Notes under the pieces: model-generated | Databases searched by the model: none | What the model saw: the letters and a program-made list of their open reading frames with translations, nothing else | Told to the model about the DNA's origin: nothing | Program-made: the position numbers and the translations under genes | Part shown: positions 57,641 through 64,000 of the stretch, one piece after another | Layout: each line of letters opens with the position of its first letter | Position numbering within the stretch: position 1 is the first letter of the stretch | Assembly: GCF_017831975.1 (NCBI RefSeq) | Contig: NZ_JAFDSS010000001.1 | Location: 1,984,001 to 2,048,000, forward strand | Source: Microbacterium terrae | GTDB taxonomy: Bacteria; Actinomycetota; Actinomycetes; Actinomycetales; Microbacteriaceae | DNA: 64,000 bases | Direction of reading: 5' to 3'

Positions 57641-58258
57641 CTATCGCGAGAACAGCCCGCGCTTGGCGGCCTTCTTCGGCTTCAGGGACTTCTGCAGGTA
57701 GACGGTGCCGAGCCAGCGGCCGAACTTGAAGCCGACCCGTCCCATGCGGCCGACCTCGACGAACCCGAGCTTCTCGTGCAGGGCGATCGACGCCTCGGCT
57801 CCCTTGTCGCTGATGACGGCGACCATCTCGCGGATGCCCTGCGCCTCGCACGCCGCGATCAGCGCCTCCAGGAGCGCCCGCCCGAGTCCCTTGCCCGTGG
57901 CCGCCTGGCCGAGGTAGATCGAGTTCTCGACGGTGTAGCGGTACGACGACTTGCCCGACCACGGCGACACGTACGCGTAGCCGAGGATCTGCCCCGACGG
58001 CGACTCAGCCACGATCATCGGCAGGCCGAGACCCCGCAGGTGCACGACCTTCTCGCGCCACTGCTTGATCGACCACTTCTTCTCGTCGAAGGTCACGACC
58101 GAGTTGGTGACGTAGTAGTTGTAGATCTCGCGGATGTCGGGGATGTCGCGGTCTTCGACCGGACGGATGCTGAAAGAGAACGCGCGCTCCGGCTCGGCCT
58201 GGCGTCGCAGATGGCGCGGCAGTCGGCGCCGGTCGCGGTCGTATTCCTCCTCGAGCAT
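57641..58258 (-). CDS. GNAT N-acetyltransferase (phosphinothricin-acetyltransferase-like)
   Basis: 205 residues. FSIRPVEDRDIPDIREIYNYYVTNSVVTF begins the domain, LGYAYVSPWSGKSSYRYTVENSIYLG is typical of the Pat/MddA branch, and ATGKGLGRALLEALI binds acetyl-CoA. An extra 25-residue basic N-terminus and a Lys-rich C-terminus flank the domain. Such enzymes acetylate phosphinothricin or methionine sulfoximine/sulfone. Separate transcript or end of the ung group. Confidence 0.82.
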   Translation of the reverse strand: MLEEEYDRDRRRLPRHLRRQAEPERAFSFSIRPVEDRDIPDIREIYNYYVTNSVVTFDEKKWSIKQWREKVVHLRGLGLPMIVAESPSGQILGYAYVSPWSGKSSYRYTVENSIYLGQAATGKGLGRALLEALIAACEAQGIREMVAVISDKGAEASIALHEKLGFVEVGRMGRVGFKFGRWLGTVYLQKSLKPKKAAKRGLFSR

Positions 58259-58267
58259 GCCGACAGC

Positions 58268-58966
58268 CTACGCGGGGAGCGCCCAGTCGACCGGCGCTGC
58301 CCCCTGCTCGGCGAGGAGCGCGTTCGTGCGCGAGAACGGGCGGGATCCGAAGAAGCCCCGGCGCGCGGAGAGCGGCGACGGATGCGCCGACTCGACGACG
58401 GGCGTCTGACCGAGAAGGGGTCGCAGGCCCGCGGCATCCTTCCCCCACAGGATGGCGACCAGCGGGCGATCCCGCTCGACGAGCACCCGGATCGCGTGCT
58501 CGGTCACCTTCTCCCAGCCCCAGCCGCGATGGGAGCCCGCCGCCCCCGGCGCGACGGTGAGCACGCGGTTGAGCAGCATGACACCCTGGTCGCTCCAGGC
58601 CGACAGGTCGCCGTGCGGCGCGGGCGCGATCCCCACGTCGTCGTCGAGCTCGCGGTAGATGTTGCCGAGACTGCGCGGCAGCGGGCGCACGTGCGCGTCG
58701 ACCGCGAACGACAGACCGATCGGATGCCCCGGCGTCGGGTACGGATCCTGGCCGACGATGAGCACCCTGACGTCGTCGAGCGGACGCTGGAACGCGCGCA
58801 GCACGCGATCGCCCGCAGGCAGGTACCCCCGGCCCGCGGCGGTCTCGGCCCGCAGGCGATCCCCGATCGCGGCGATGTCGGCGCCGACGGGGGCGAGCGC
58901 CTGCGCCCAGCCCTCGTCGATCAGCCCGGCGGCGGCGAGTTCGGGGAGAGACCGGGCAGCCGTCAC
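58268..58966 (-). CDS. ung: Uracil-DNA glycosylase, family 1
   Basis: 232 residues. Removes uracil from DNA. The water-activating loop [10 protein letters not shown] (72-80), LLNRVLTV, and the DNA-intercalating [18 protein letters not shown] are intact. GTG start overlapping the phosphoribosyltransferase stop by four bases. Confidence 0.95.
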   Translation of the reverse strand: MTAARSLPELAAAGLIDEGWAQALAPVGADIAAIGDRLRAETAAGRGYLPAGDRVLRAFQRPLDDVRVLIVGQDPYPTPGHPIGLSFAVDAHVRPLPRSLGNIYRELDDDVGIAPAPHGDLSAWSDQGVMLLNRVLTVAPGAAGSHRGWGWEKVTEHAIRVLVERDRPLVAILWGKDAAGLRPLLGQTPVVESAHPSPLSARRGFFGSRPFSRTNALLAEQGAAPVDWALPA

Positions 58967-59472
58967 GCGCTCGCCTCGAGCCCCGCGTCCTCTTCGATGA
59001 CCGATCCCTGTGCCGACCAGGGGAAGTCGATCCACAGGTCGGTGTCCTTGAAGGAGTAGTCGGGCTGCACGATCGTGGTCGGCTTCGTGTAGATCACCAC
59101 CGAGCGCACGTCTGCGCCCTTGTCGGCGAGCAGCTTCACGGCCAGCGCGAGGGTGCGCCCGGAGTCGGCGACGTCGTCGACCAGCAGCACCTTCCTGCCG
59201 TCGAGGTACGACATGTCGAGCTCGGGCGGCAGCACCGCGGGGGCGTCGAGCACCGTGCCGATGCCGGTGTAGAACTCGACGTTGATGGCGCCGCAGTTCT
59301 TCGCGCCGAGTCCGTAGGCGATGGCGCCGGCCGGCAGCAGTCCGCCGCGCGCGATCGCCACGACCACCTCGGGCACGAAGCCGTCGTCGACGATGGCGCG
59401 CGCGAGGCTGCGCGTGGCCTCGCCGAAGCCGTCCCAGGTGAGCGTCTCCCGCTCGATCGCCGTGCTCTCCAC
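58963..59472 (-). CDS. Purine-type phosphoribosyltransferase
   Basis: 169 residues, type I PRTase. PRPP loop [14 protein letters not shown] near 95-108 and [14 protein letters not shown]. The layout resembles xanthine/hypoxanthine phosphoribosyltransferases of actinobacteria, but the specificity hood does not allow a sure choice. ATG at 59472. Linked to ung by ATGA-type overlap, which joins base salvage and uracil repair in one transcript. Confidence 0.8.
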   Translation of the reverse strand: MESTAIERETLTWDGFGEATRSLARAIVDDGFVPEVVVAIARGGLLPAGAIAYGLGAKNCGAINVEFYTGIGTVLDAPAVLPPELDMSYLDGRKVLLVDDVADSGRTLALAVKLLADKGADVRSVVIYTKPTTIVQPDYSFKDTDLWIDFPWSAQGSVIEEDAGLEASA

Positions 59473-59523
59473 AGGTTCCGCCTTCCCGGATCAGGTCAGT
59501 CAAGACTAGGTGCACAGCGGTGT

Positions 59524-59529
59524 TACGCT
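59524..59529 (+). promoter_or_regulatory. -10 element, apparently leaderless MFS gene
   Basis: TACGCT preceded by TGT, seven bases before the GTG at 59537. It would place the transcript start at the GTG and argues against the earlier in-frame GTG at 59510. Confidence 0.45.
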
Positions 59530-59536
59530 CGCCGTC

Positions 59537-61048
59537 GTGTCCCGCGCCTCCTCCGCCGCCGACAGGCTCCGCGGCTCCGCCCTCGGCATCACCGCGGGCC
59601 TCATCGGCTGGTTCGTCCTCGTCGAGGTGACCAGCGGCATCCTGCAGGGGTTCTACGTGCCCCTGTTCAGCGACATCGTCACCGAGCTCGGCATCCACGA
59701 CTCCGACGTGAACTGGTTCGAGGCGGCGCAGCTGCTGCTGTCGGCGCTCGTGGTGCCGGTGCTCGCCAAGCTCGGCGACATGTACGGCCACAAGAAGATC
59801 CTGCTGATCGCGGCGGTCCTCACGGCGGCGGCCAGCTGGTGGCTCGCGTTCGCGGGCGACTTCTGGAGCTTCCTCATCGCCTGGGCGCTGCAGGGCTTCT
59901 ACGTGGTGTGGCTCCCGCTCGAGATCGCGCTGATCTTCGAGCGCGGCCGTCGCCAGAATCGGGGCGTGTCGATGACGCGGCGGGCGGCCGGCCTCCTCGT
60001 GGTCGGCCTCGAAGCCGGCGCCATCATCGGCGCCCTCGCCGCCGGGCGCATCTTCGCCGCGACGGGCGGCGACCTCACGGTCACGATGATGATCCCCGCG
60101 ATCGCCGTCTCTCTCGTGGCGATCGTGATCTGGCTCGGCGTGCCCGAGTCCGAGCCGACGCCGGGGCGCCGCCTGGACACCTGGGGCTTCGTGATCCTCG
60201 CGTGGGGCCTGCTGCTCATCACCGGGGCGCTCGTCTACATGCGCATGATCAACGAGCTCGACCTCGGTGACGGCGCGTGGTGGTGGGTGGTCGCCCTGCT
60301 CGCGCTCGGTGTCGCGGTGTTCGTCTGGTTCGTGCGGTACGAGCTGCGCCAGGACGACCCCGCGATCGACATCCGGGTGCTCCGGCGGCCCGAGATGTGG
60401 CCCGTGCAGATCACCGCGTTCCTCGTCGGCATCAGCCTGCTGGGCGCTCAGGGTCCGCTGTCGACCTACGCGGGCACCGACTCCTCGCTCGGCTACGGGC
60501 TCGGCCTCGACGCCACCGGCCGGTCGAACGTCATCGGCGTCTACCTCGTCTCGCTCATCGTCGGCGCGGTGATCTTCGCCGTCACCTCGCGGCGCGCCAA
60601 CCCGCGGCTCATCCTGATCGGCGCGTCGGCTCTCGTCGGCATCGGCTACACGCTGTTCCTGCCGTTCCACACCGAGCTGTGGCAGGTGCTGCTCAACCTG
60701 TCGATCGCGGGCGTCGGCTCGGGCGCCCTCGTCGGCGCCCTGCCCGCCGCTGCCGCCGCGGCGGCCCCGCACGGCCAGACCGGCATCGCGTCGGCTCTCA
60801 CCAACACGACGAAGACGATCGGCGGAACCTTCGCCTCGGCGGTCTTCGGCGTGGTGCTCGCCGCCGGCGCGGGCGCCGTCGCGAGCCAGACCGCCGCGTC
60901 GCTCGGCGGCTACCTCGCGGTCTGGGCGATCTGCGCCGGCGGCGGCTTCCTCGCGGCGGTGCTGCTGTTCTTCGTGCCCAAGGTGGCCTTCGCCGACGAG
61001 GTCCCCGGCGAGGTCGCCCCCTCGTCCGTCGCCGGCGAGGTCATCTGA
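59537..61048 (+). CDS. MFS transporter, 14-helix type
   Basis: 503 residues from the GTG at 59537. Around 13-14 membrane helices, loop 2-3 [12 protein letters not shown], and [12 protein letters not shown] and [22 protein letters not shown] in the second half, as in DHA2-like exporters. Substrate unknown; such carriers export drugs or metabolites. A hairpin shared with the convergent SDR gene follows. Confidence 0.82.
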   Translation: MSRASSAADRLRGSALGITAGLIGWFVLVEVTSGILQGFYVPLFSDIVTELGIHDSDVNWFEAAQLLLSALVVPVLAKLGDMYGHKKILLIAAVLTAAASWWLAFAGDFWSFLIAWALQGFYVVWLPLEIALIFERGRRQNRGVSMTRRAAGLLVVGLEAGAIIGALAAGRIFAATGGDLTVTMMIPAIAVSLVAIVIWLGVPESEPTPGRRLDTWGFVILAWGLLLITGALVYMRMINELDLGDGAWWWVVALLALGVAVFVWFVRYELRQDDPAIDIRVLRRPEMWPVQITAFLVGISLLGAQGPLSTYAGTDSSLGYGLGLDATGRSNVIGVYLVSLIVGAVIFAVTSRRANPRLILIGASALVGIGYTLFLPFHTELWQVLLNLSIAGVGSGALVGALPAAAAAAAPHGQTGIASALTNTTKTIGGTFASAVFGVVLAAGAGAVASQTAASLGGYLAVWAICAGGGFLAAVLLFFVPKVAFADEVPGEVAPSSVAGEVI

Positions 61049-61060
61049 CCTCAGGGCCGA

Positions 61061-61097
61061 CGGTGAGGGATGCCGCGTGGCGCAGCATCCGTCACCG
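61061..61097. terminator. Bidirectional terminator between MFS and SDR genes
   Basis: A 17-base imperfect stem (61061-61077 with 61081-61097, three mismatches), with GGATGC/GCATCC in the arms and a 3-base loop, between two convergent stops. Confidence 0.55.
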
Positions 61098-61099
61098 AC

Positions 61100-61882
61100 T
61101 CAGCCGGCCGTGCGCGGACGCAGCGGCCCGCGCGCGAGCAGGTGCTGCGCGGACTGCGCGACCGGGCGCATCGTCACCAGGTCGAGGTTGACGTGGCCGG
61201 GGGCATTCAGGGCGTAGGCGATCACATCGGCGACGTCGTCGGCCGTGAGCGGTGCCTCGACGCCCTCGTAGACCTTCTCTGCGGCGGTGCTGTCGCCGCC
61301 CAGCCGGTTGAGGGTGAACTCGGGGGTGTGCACCATGCCGGGCGCGATCTCGACGACGCGGATGGGCTCGCCGTTGAGCTCGAGACGCAGGGCGTGAGCG
61401 AGCATCGCCTCTCCGGCTTTGGCGGCGTTGTAGCCGCCGCCTCCGGCGTACGCGGTCTGCGCAGCGGTCGAGGTGACGAAGAGCAGATCGGCGTGGCCGC
61501 CGTCGGTCGCCGCGGCACGCAGCTGCGGCAGGAGCGCGGCCACCAGGCGCTGCGCCGACAGCACGTTGACGTCGAACATCCACTGCCAGTCCTCGCTGCG
61601 CGCATCGGCGACGTGATCGGTGCCGCGTGCGCCGCCGGCGACGTTCACCACGGCGTGCACGGGGCCGCTCTGCCGGGCGAACTCGGCGAGCGCCTCGACG
61701 TCTGCAGCGTCCGTGAGGTCGGCGGCGTACGCCACCGCCCCGGTGCTCGCCTCGAGTCGTGCCAGGCGATCGGCGCGGCGCGCGACGGCGACCACGTCCC
61801 ATCCGGTCGCCCGGAGCGCGCGCACCGCCGCCTCGCCGATTCCGCTGCTCGCCCCGGTCACCACTGCTCGTCGTGTCGTCAT
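61100..61882 (-). CDS. Short-chain dehydrogenase/reductase
   Basis: 260 residues, classical SDR. Cofactor site TGASSGIG (9-16) with RRADR following, suggesting NADP; catalytic STAAQTAYAGGGGYNAAKAG gives Ser, Tyr and Lys; IAPGMVHTPEF after the active site is usual. The NVAGG motif stands for NNAG. Substrate unknown. Divergent from metY with 135 bases between. Confidence 0.88.
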   Translation of the reverse strand: MTTRRAVVTGASSGIGEAAVRALRATGWDVVAVARRADRLARLEASTGAVAYAADLTDAADVEALAEFARQSGPVHAVVNVAGGARGTDHVADARSEDWQWMFDVNVLSAQRLVAALLPQLRAAATDGGHADLLFVTSTAAQTAYAGGGGYNAAKAGEAMLAHALRLELNGEPIRVVEIAPGMVHTPEFTLNRLGGDSTAAEKVYEGVEAPLTADDVADVIAYALNAPGHVNLDLVTMRPVAQSAQHLLARGPLRPRTAG

Positions 61883-62017
61883 GCCTCCACGCTACGACGC
61901 CGGGCGGCCGGTGAGGTTACGTCGCGTGTCCCGGCCGTTGTCGCCCGCCCGCGCACATCCGTAATGTCTAACGCGTCGGGGGCGCTCCCCGGCCCCACGA
62001 ACCCGCAGGAGCCTTCG

Positions 62018-63340
62018 ATGACCGCAACCGAGAACTGGCGTTTCGAGACCAAGCAGATCCACTCCGGCGCCCAGCCCGACCCCGTGACCAAGGCGCGTGC
62101 CACGCCGATCTACCAGACGACCTCGTACGTGTTCGACAACGCCGACCACGCCGCGAACCTCTTCGCCCTGGCCGAGTTCGGCAATATCTACACGCGAATC
62201 CAGAACCCCACGCAGGACGTCCTCGAACAGCGCATCGCGGCGCTCGAGGGCGGCACCGGCGCGCTGGTCCTGGCGAGCGGTCAGGCCGCGGCGACGTTCG
62301 CGGTGCTGAACATCGCCGAAGCGGGCGACCACATCGTCTCGTCGAGCTCCATCTACGGCGGCACCTACAACCTCTTCAAGTACACCCTCGCCAAGCTCGG
62401 CATCGAGGTCACCTTCGTCGAGAACCAGGATGACGTCGAGGAGTGGCGCGCCGCGGTGCGCCCGAACACGAAGCTGTTCTTCGCCGAGACGATCGGCAAC
62501 CCCAAGATCAACGTGCTCGACATCCGCGCGGTCGCCGACGTGGCGCACGAGTCCGGTGTGCCGCTGATCGTCGACAACACGATCGCGACGCCGTTCCTCA
62601 TCAAGCCGTTCGAGCACGGCGCCGACATCGTCGTGCACTCGGCCACCAAGTTCCTCGGCGGCCACGGCACCACCATCGGCGGCGTCATCGTCGACGGCGG
62701 CACGTTCGCGTGGTCGCAGCACGTCGACCGCTTCCCGGGACTCACCGTGCCCGACCCGTCGTACCACGGCGCCTCGTACACCGCCGCCGTGGGCGACGGC
62801 CTGGCGTACATCATCAAGGCCCGCGTGCAGCTGCTGCGCGACCTCGGCTCGGCCATCGCTCCCAACAGCGCGTGGCTGCTCATCCAGGGCGTCGAGACCC
62901 TGTCGCTGCGCGTCGAACGCCACGTGCAGAACGCGCAGGAGATCGCGGAGTGGCTCGAGAGCCGCGACGACGTCGCCTCGGTCAACTACTCGGGCCTGCC
63001 CACGTCGCCCTGGTACGCGGCCGCCAACAAGTACGCCCCGAAGGGCGTCGGCGCGGTGCTGTCGTTCGAGCTCAAGGGCGGCGTCGAGGCCGGCCGCACG
63101 TTCGTCAACTCGCTGACCCTGTTCAGCCACCTGGCGAACATCGGCGACGTGCGCTCGCTCGTCATCCACCCCGCGTCGACGACCCACTCGCAGCTCACCC
63201 CCGAGCAGCAGCTCACAACGGGTGTGACGCCGGGCCTGGTGCGTCTGTCGGTCGGACTCGAGAACATCGACGACCTCACGGCCGACCTCGAGCAGGCGCT
63301 CGCAGCGGCCCGCCGGGTGTCCGAGGCCGCACGCGCGTAA
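62018..63340 (+). CDS. metY: O-acetylhomoserine sulfhydrylase (aminocarboxypropyltransferase)
   Basis: 440 residues, PLP enzyme of the Cys/Met metabolism family. Makes homocysteine directly from O-acetylhomoserine and sulfide. PLP lysine in [28 protein letters not shown] and the 50-residue insert that marks the MetY rather than MetB branch. ATG at 62018 with AGGAG upstream. The partner metX is not in the window. No SAM riboswitch was found in the 135-base leader region; a TAATGT -10 is possible near 61963. Confidence 0.92.
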   Translation: MTATENWRFETKQIHSGAQPDPVTKARATPIYQTTSYVFDNADHAANLFALAEFGNIYTRIQNPTQDVLEQRIAALEGGTGALVLASGQAAATFAVLNIAEAGDHIVSSSSIYGGTYNLFKYTLAKLGIEVTFVENQDDVEEWRAAVRPNTKLFFAETIGNPKINVLDIRAVADVAHESGVPLIVDNTIATPFLIKPFEHGADIVVHSATKFLGGHGTTIGGVIVDGGTFAWSQHVDRFPGLTVPDPSYHGASYTAAVGDGLAYIIKARVQLLRDLGSAIAPNSAWLLIQGVETLSLRVERHVQNAQEIAEWLESRDDVASVNYSGLPTSPWYAAANKYAPKGVGAVLSFELKGGVEAGRTFVNSLTLFSHLANIGDVRSLVIHPASTTHSQLTPEQQLTTGVTPGLVRLSVGLENIDDLTADLEQALAAARRVSEAARA

Positions 63341-63361
63341 GCCTCCTCCGCACGAACGGCC

Positions 63362-63391
63362 GATGCCCTGCCCCTCCGGGGGCGGGGCATC
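63362..63391 (+). terminator. Terminator of metY
   Basis: 13-bp stem (63362-63374 with 63379-63391) containing one T-G pair and a TCCG loop, 21 bases after the metY stop; also serves the convergent gene. Confidence 0.75.
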
Positions 63392-63418
63392 CGCCGTCTC
63401 CGGAGGGGTCTGGACGCC

Positions 63419-64000
63419 TCAGGCCGCGTCCCACCAGCGCAGCACGCGCAGTGCGCGCAGCGTCGCCCACCGACTGGGGAAGCCCTCGCGCTCCCGCTCC
63501 ATATCGAACAGCGTCGCGCCCTGGTGGTCGTTCTCGGAGGGGAACAGCCCGTTCGCCAGCCGCTTGCCGCGGAGGAGGTCGATCGCGTCGGCGCACCGAG
63601 GGTCGCGCTCGGGGCGGGCGACGCGCAGGTAGTCGAGCGCGCGCAGCACGTCGTAGAACCACCGCGTCGGCACCGAGATCATCGTCATGCGGGGATCGAT
63701 GAGCGCGCCGTCGGTGCGCCGCCACAGCAGGCGTCGCTCGAGCAGGTACTCCTCACCCGCCCGCCGGGCGGCGGTCGCCGCATCCGTCCCCCCGGTCGCC
63801 GCGTGCCAGGCCCACAGCCCCTCGAGGGCGCAGATCGTCGAATGCATCGACGATGGGGCCGCCGGGTCGTCGCTCCAGCAGTTCCATCCGCCGTCGCCGT
63901 GCTGCGTGGCGAGGACCGTCGTGAGGATCGCCGACGCGTCGCGCTCGAAGTACGCCCCCACCGCGAGGGCGATGCCGTTGATGCACGGCTCCACCTCTCC
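63419..64000 (-). CDS. Terpene-cyclase-like (prenyltransferase/squalene-oxidase repeat) protein, C-terminal part
   Basis: The last 193 residues of a gene that enters from beyond base 64000; the frame stays open to the edge (GEVEPCINGIALAVGAYF). GDGGWNCWSDD resembles a QW-type repeat of alpha/alpha-barrel cyclases, and STICALEGLWAWHAATGG another helix pair. Similar actinobacterial proteins are annotated as squalene-cyclase-like without a proven reaction. Whether the catalytic DxDD region is present upstream cannot be seen. Confidence 0.65.
   Translation of the reverse strand, partial: GEVEPCINGIALAVGAYFERDASAILTTVLATQHGDGGWNCWSDDPAAPSSMHSTICALEGLWAWHAATGGTDAATAARRAGEEYLLERRLLWRRTDGALIDPRMTMISVPTRWFYDVLRALDYLRVARPERDPRCADAIDLLRGKRLANGLFPSENDHQGATLFDMEREREGFPSRWATLRALRVLRWWDAA

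Noticed and set aside
61883..62017. SAM or other riboswitch before metY
   Set aside because: No conserved core of the SAM classes I know could be found; only a plausible -10 and a ribosome site.

Overview
The window is 64 kb of very GC-rich, gene-dense DNA from an actinobacterium. Gene content and order (argS / lysA-hom-thrC-thrB / rho-prfA ... prmC-Sua5-wecA-atp operon), the short ATP-synthase epsilon, the long delta, promoters of the TAGANT type, GTG starts and 4-base stop/start overlaps all fit Microbacteriaceae, most likely Microbacterium or a close relative. Most of it is chromosomal housekeeping sequence. No prophage, insertion sequence, integrase or CRISPR array was seen, and no stretch over 300 bases lacks a gene.

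Layout. 1-7.6 kb: start of a PP2C phosphatase, a two-gene heterodimeric ABC exporter, an aldo/keto reductase, two small membrane proteins and YaaA. 7.7-18 kb (minus strand): the complete F1Fo ATP synthase operon behind prmC, a Sua5/YrdC gene, a WecA-like transferase and an AtpI-like gene, closed by a perfect 14-bp hairpin. 18-20.7 kb (plus strand): two tandem cysteine synthases and cysE, lying between prmC and prfA. 20.7-33 kb (minus): a small membrane protein, prfA, rho with a 300-residue disordered extension, thrB, thrC, hom, lysA, a DUF2993 protein, argS and a transglutaminase-like protein. 33-36.7 kb: a secreted SGNH hydrolase, tRNA-Arg(CCG), a 1.65-kb AbiE toxin/antitoxin cargo held between two identical 40-bp terminator copies, and an MscS channel. 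36.7-48 kb: manganese exporter with tandem operator dyads, secreted M28 aminopeptidase, guanidinium exporter under a guanidine-III riboswitch, a CPBP-like membrane protein, MFS exporter, trmB, DUF3097, then a TPM-domain protein, PspA and an arginase-family protein. 48-64 kb: an iron-box-controlled stand-alone SIP domain, tyrosine phosphatase, AhpD-like protein, alpha/beta hydrolase, a five-gene oligopeptide-type ABC importer, an M4 protease with its emfourin-type inhibitor, GNAT, ung, a phosphoribosyltransferase, MFS, SDR, metY and the 3' part of a terpene-cyclase-like gene.

How the parts relate. Sulfur assimilation (cysK, cysK2, cysE, metY) and aspartate-family amino acids (lysA, hom, thrC, thrB) are both present; homoserine from Hom feeds ThrB and, after acetylation, MetY. 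The promoter of the cys cluster and that of the ABC importer 33 kb away share an 11-base word in opposite orientation as well as the same -10 region, suggesting co-regulation. Metal and toxic-ion homeostasis appears three times with visible control elements: Mn (dyads before mntP), Fe (iron box before the SIP gene) and guanidinium (riboswitch before the SMR exporter). The most striking structural features are the duplicated tRNA-Arg/mscS terminator flanking AbiE, and strong over-representation of the word CGGATGCCG, which also sits as inverted pairs in intergenic hairpins.
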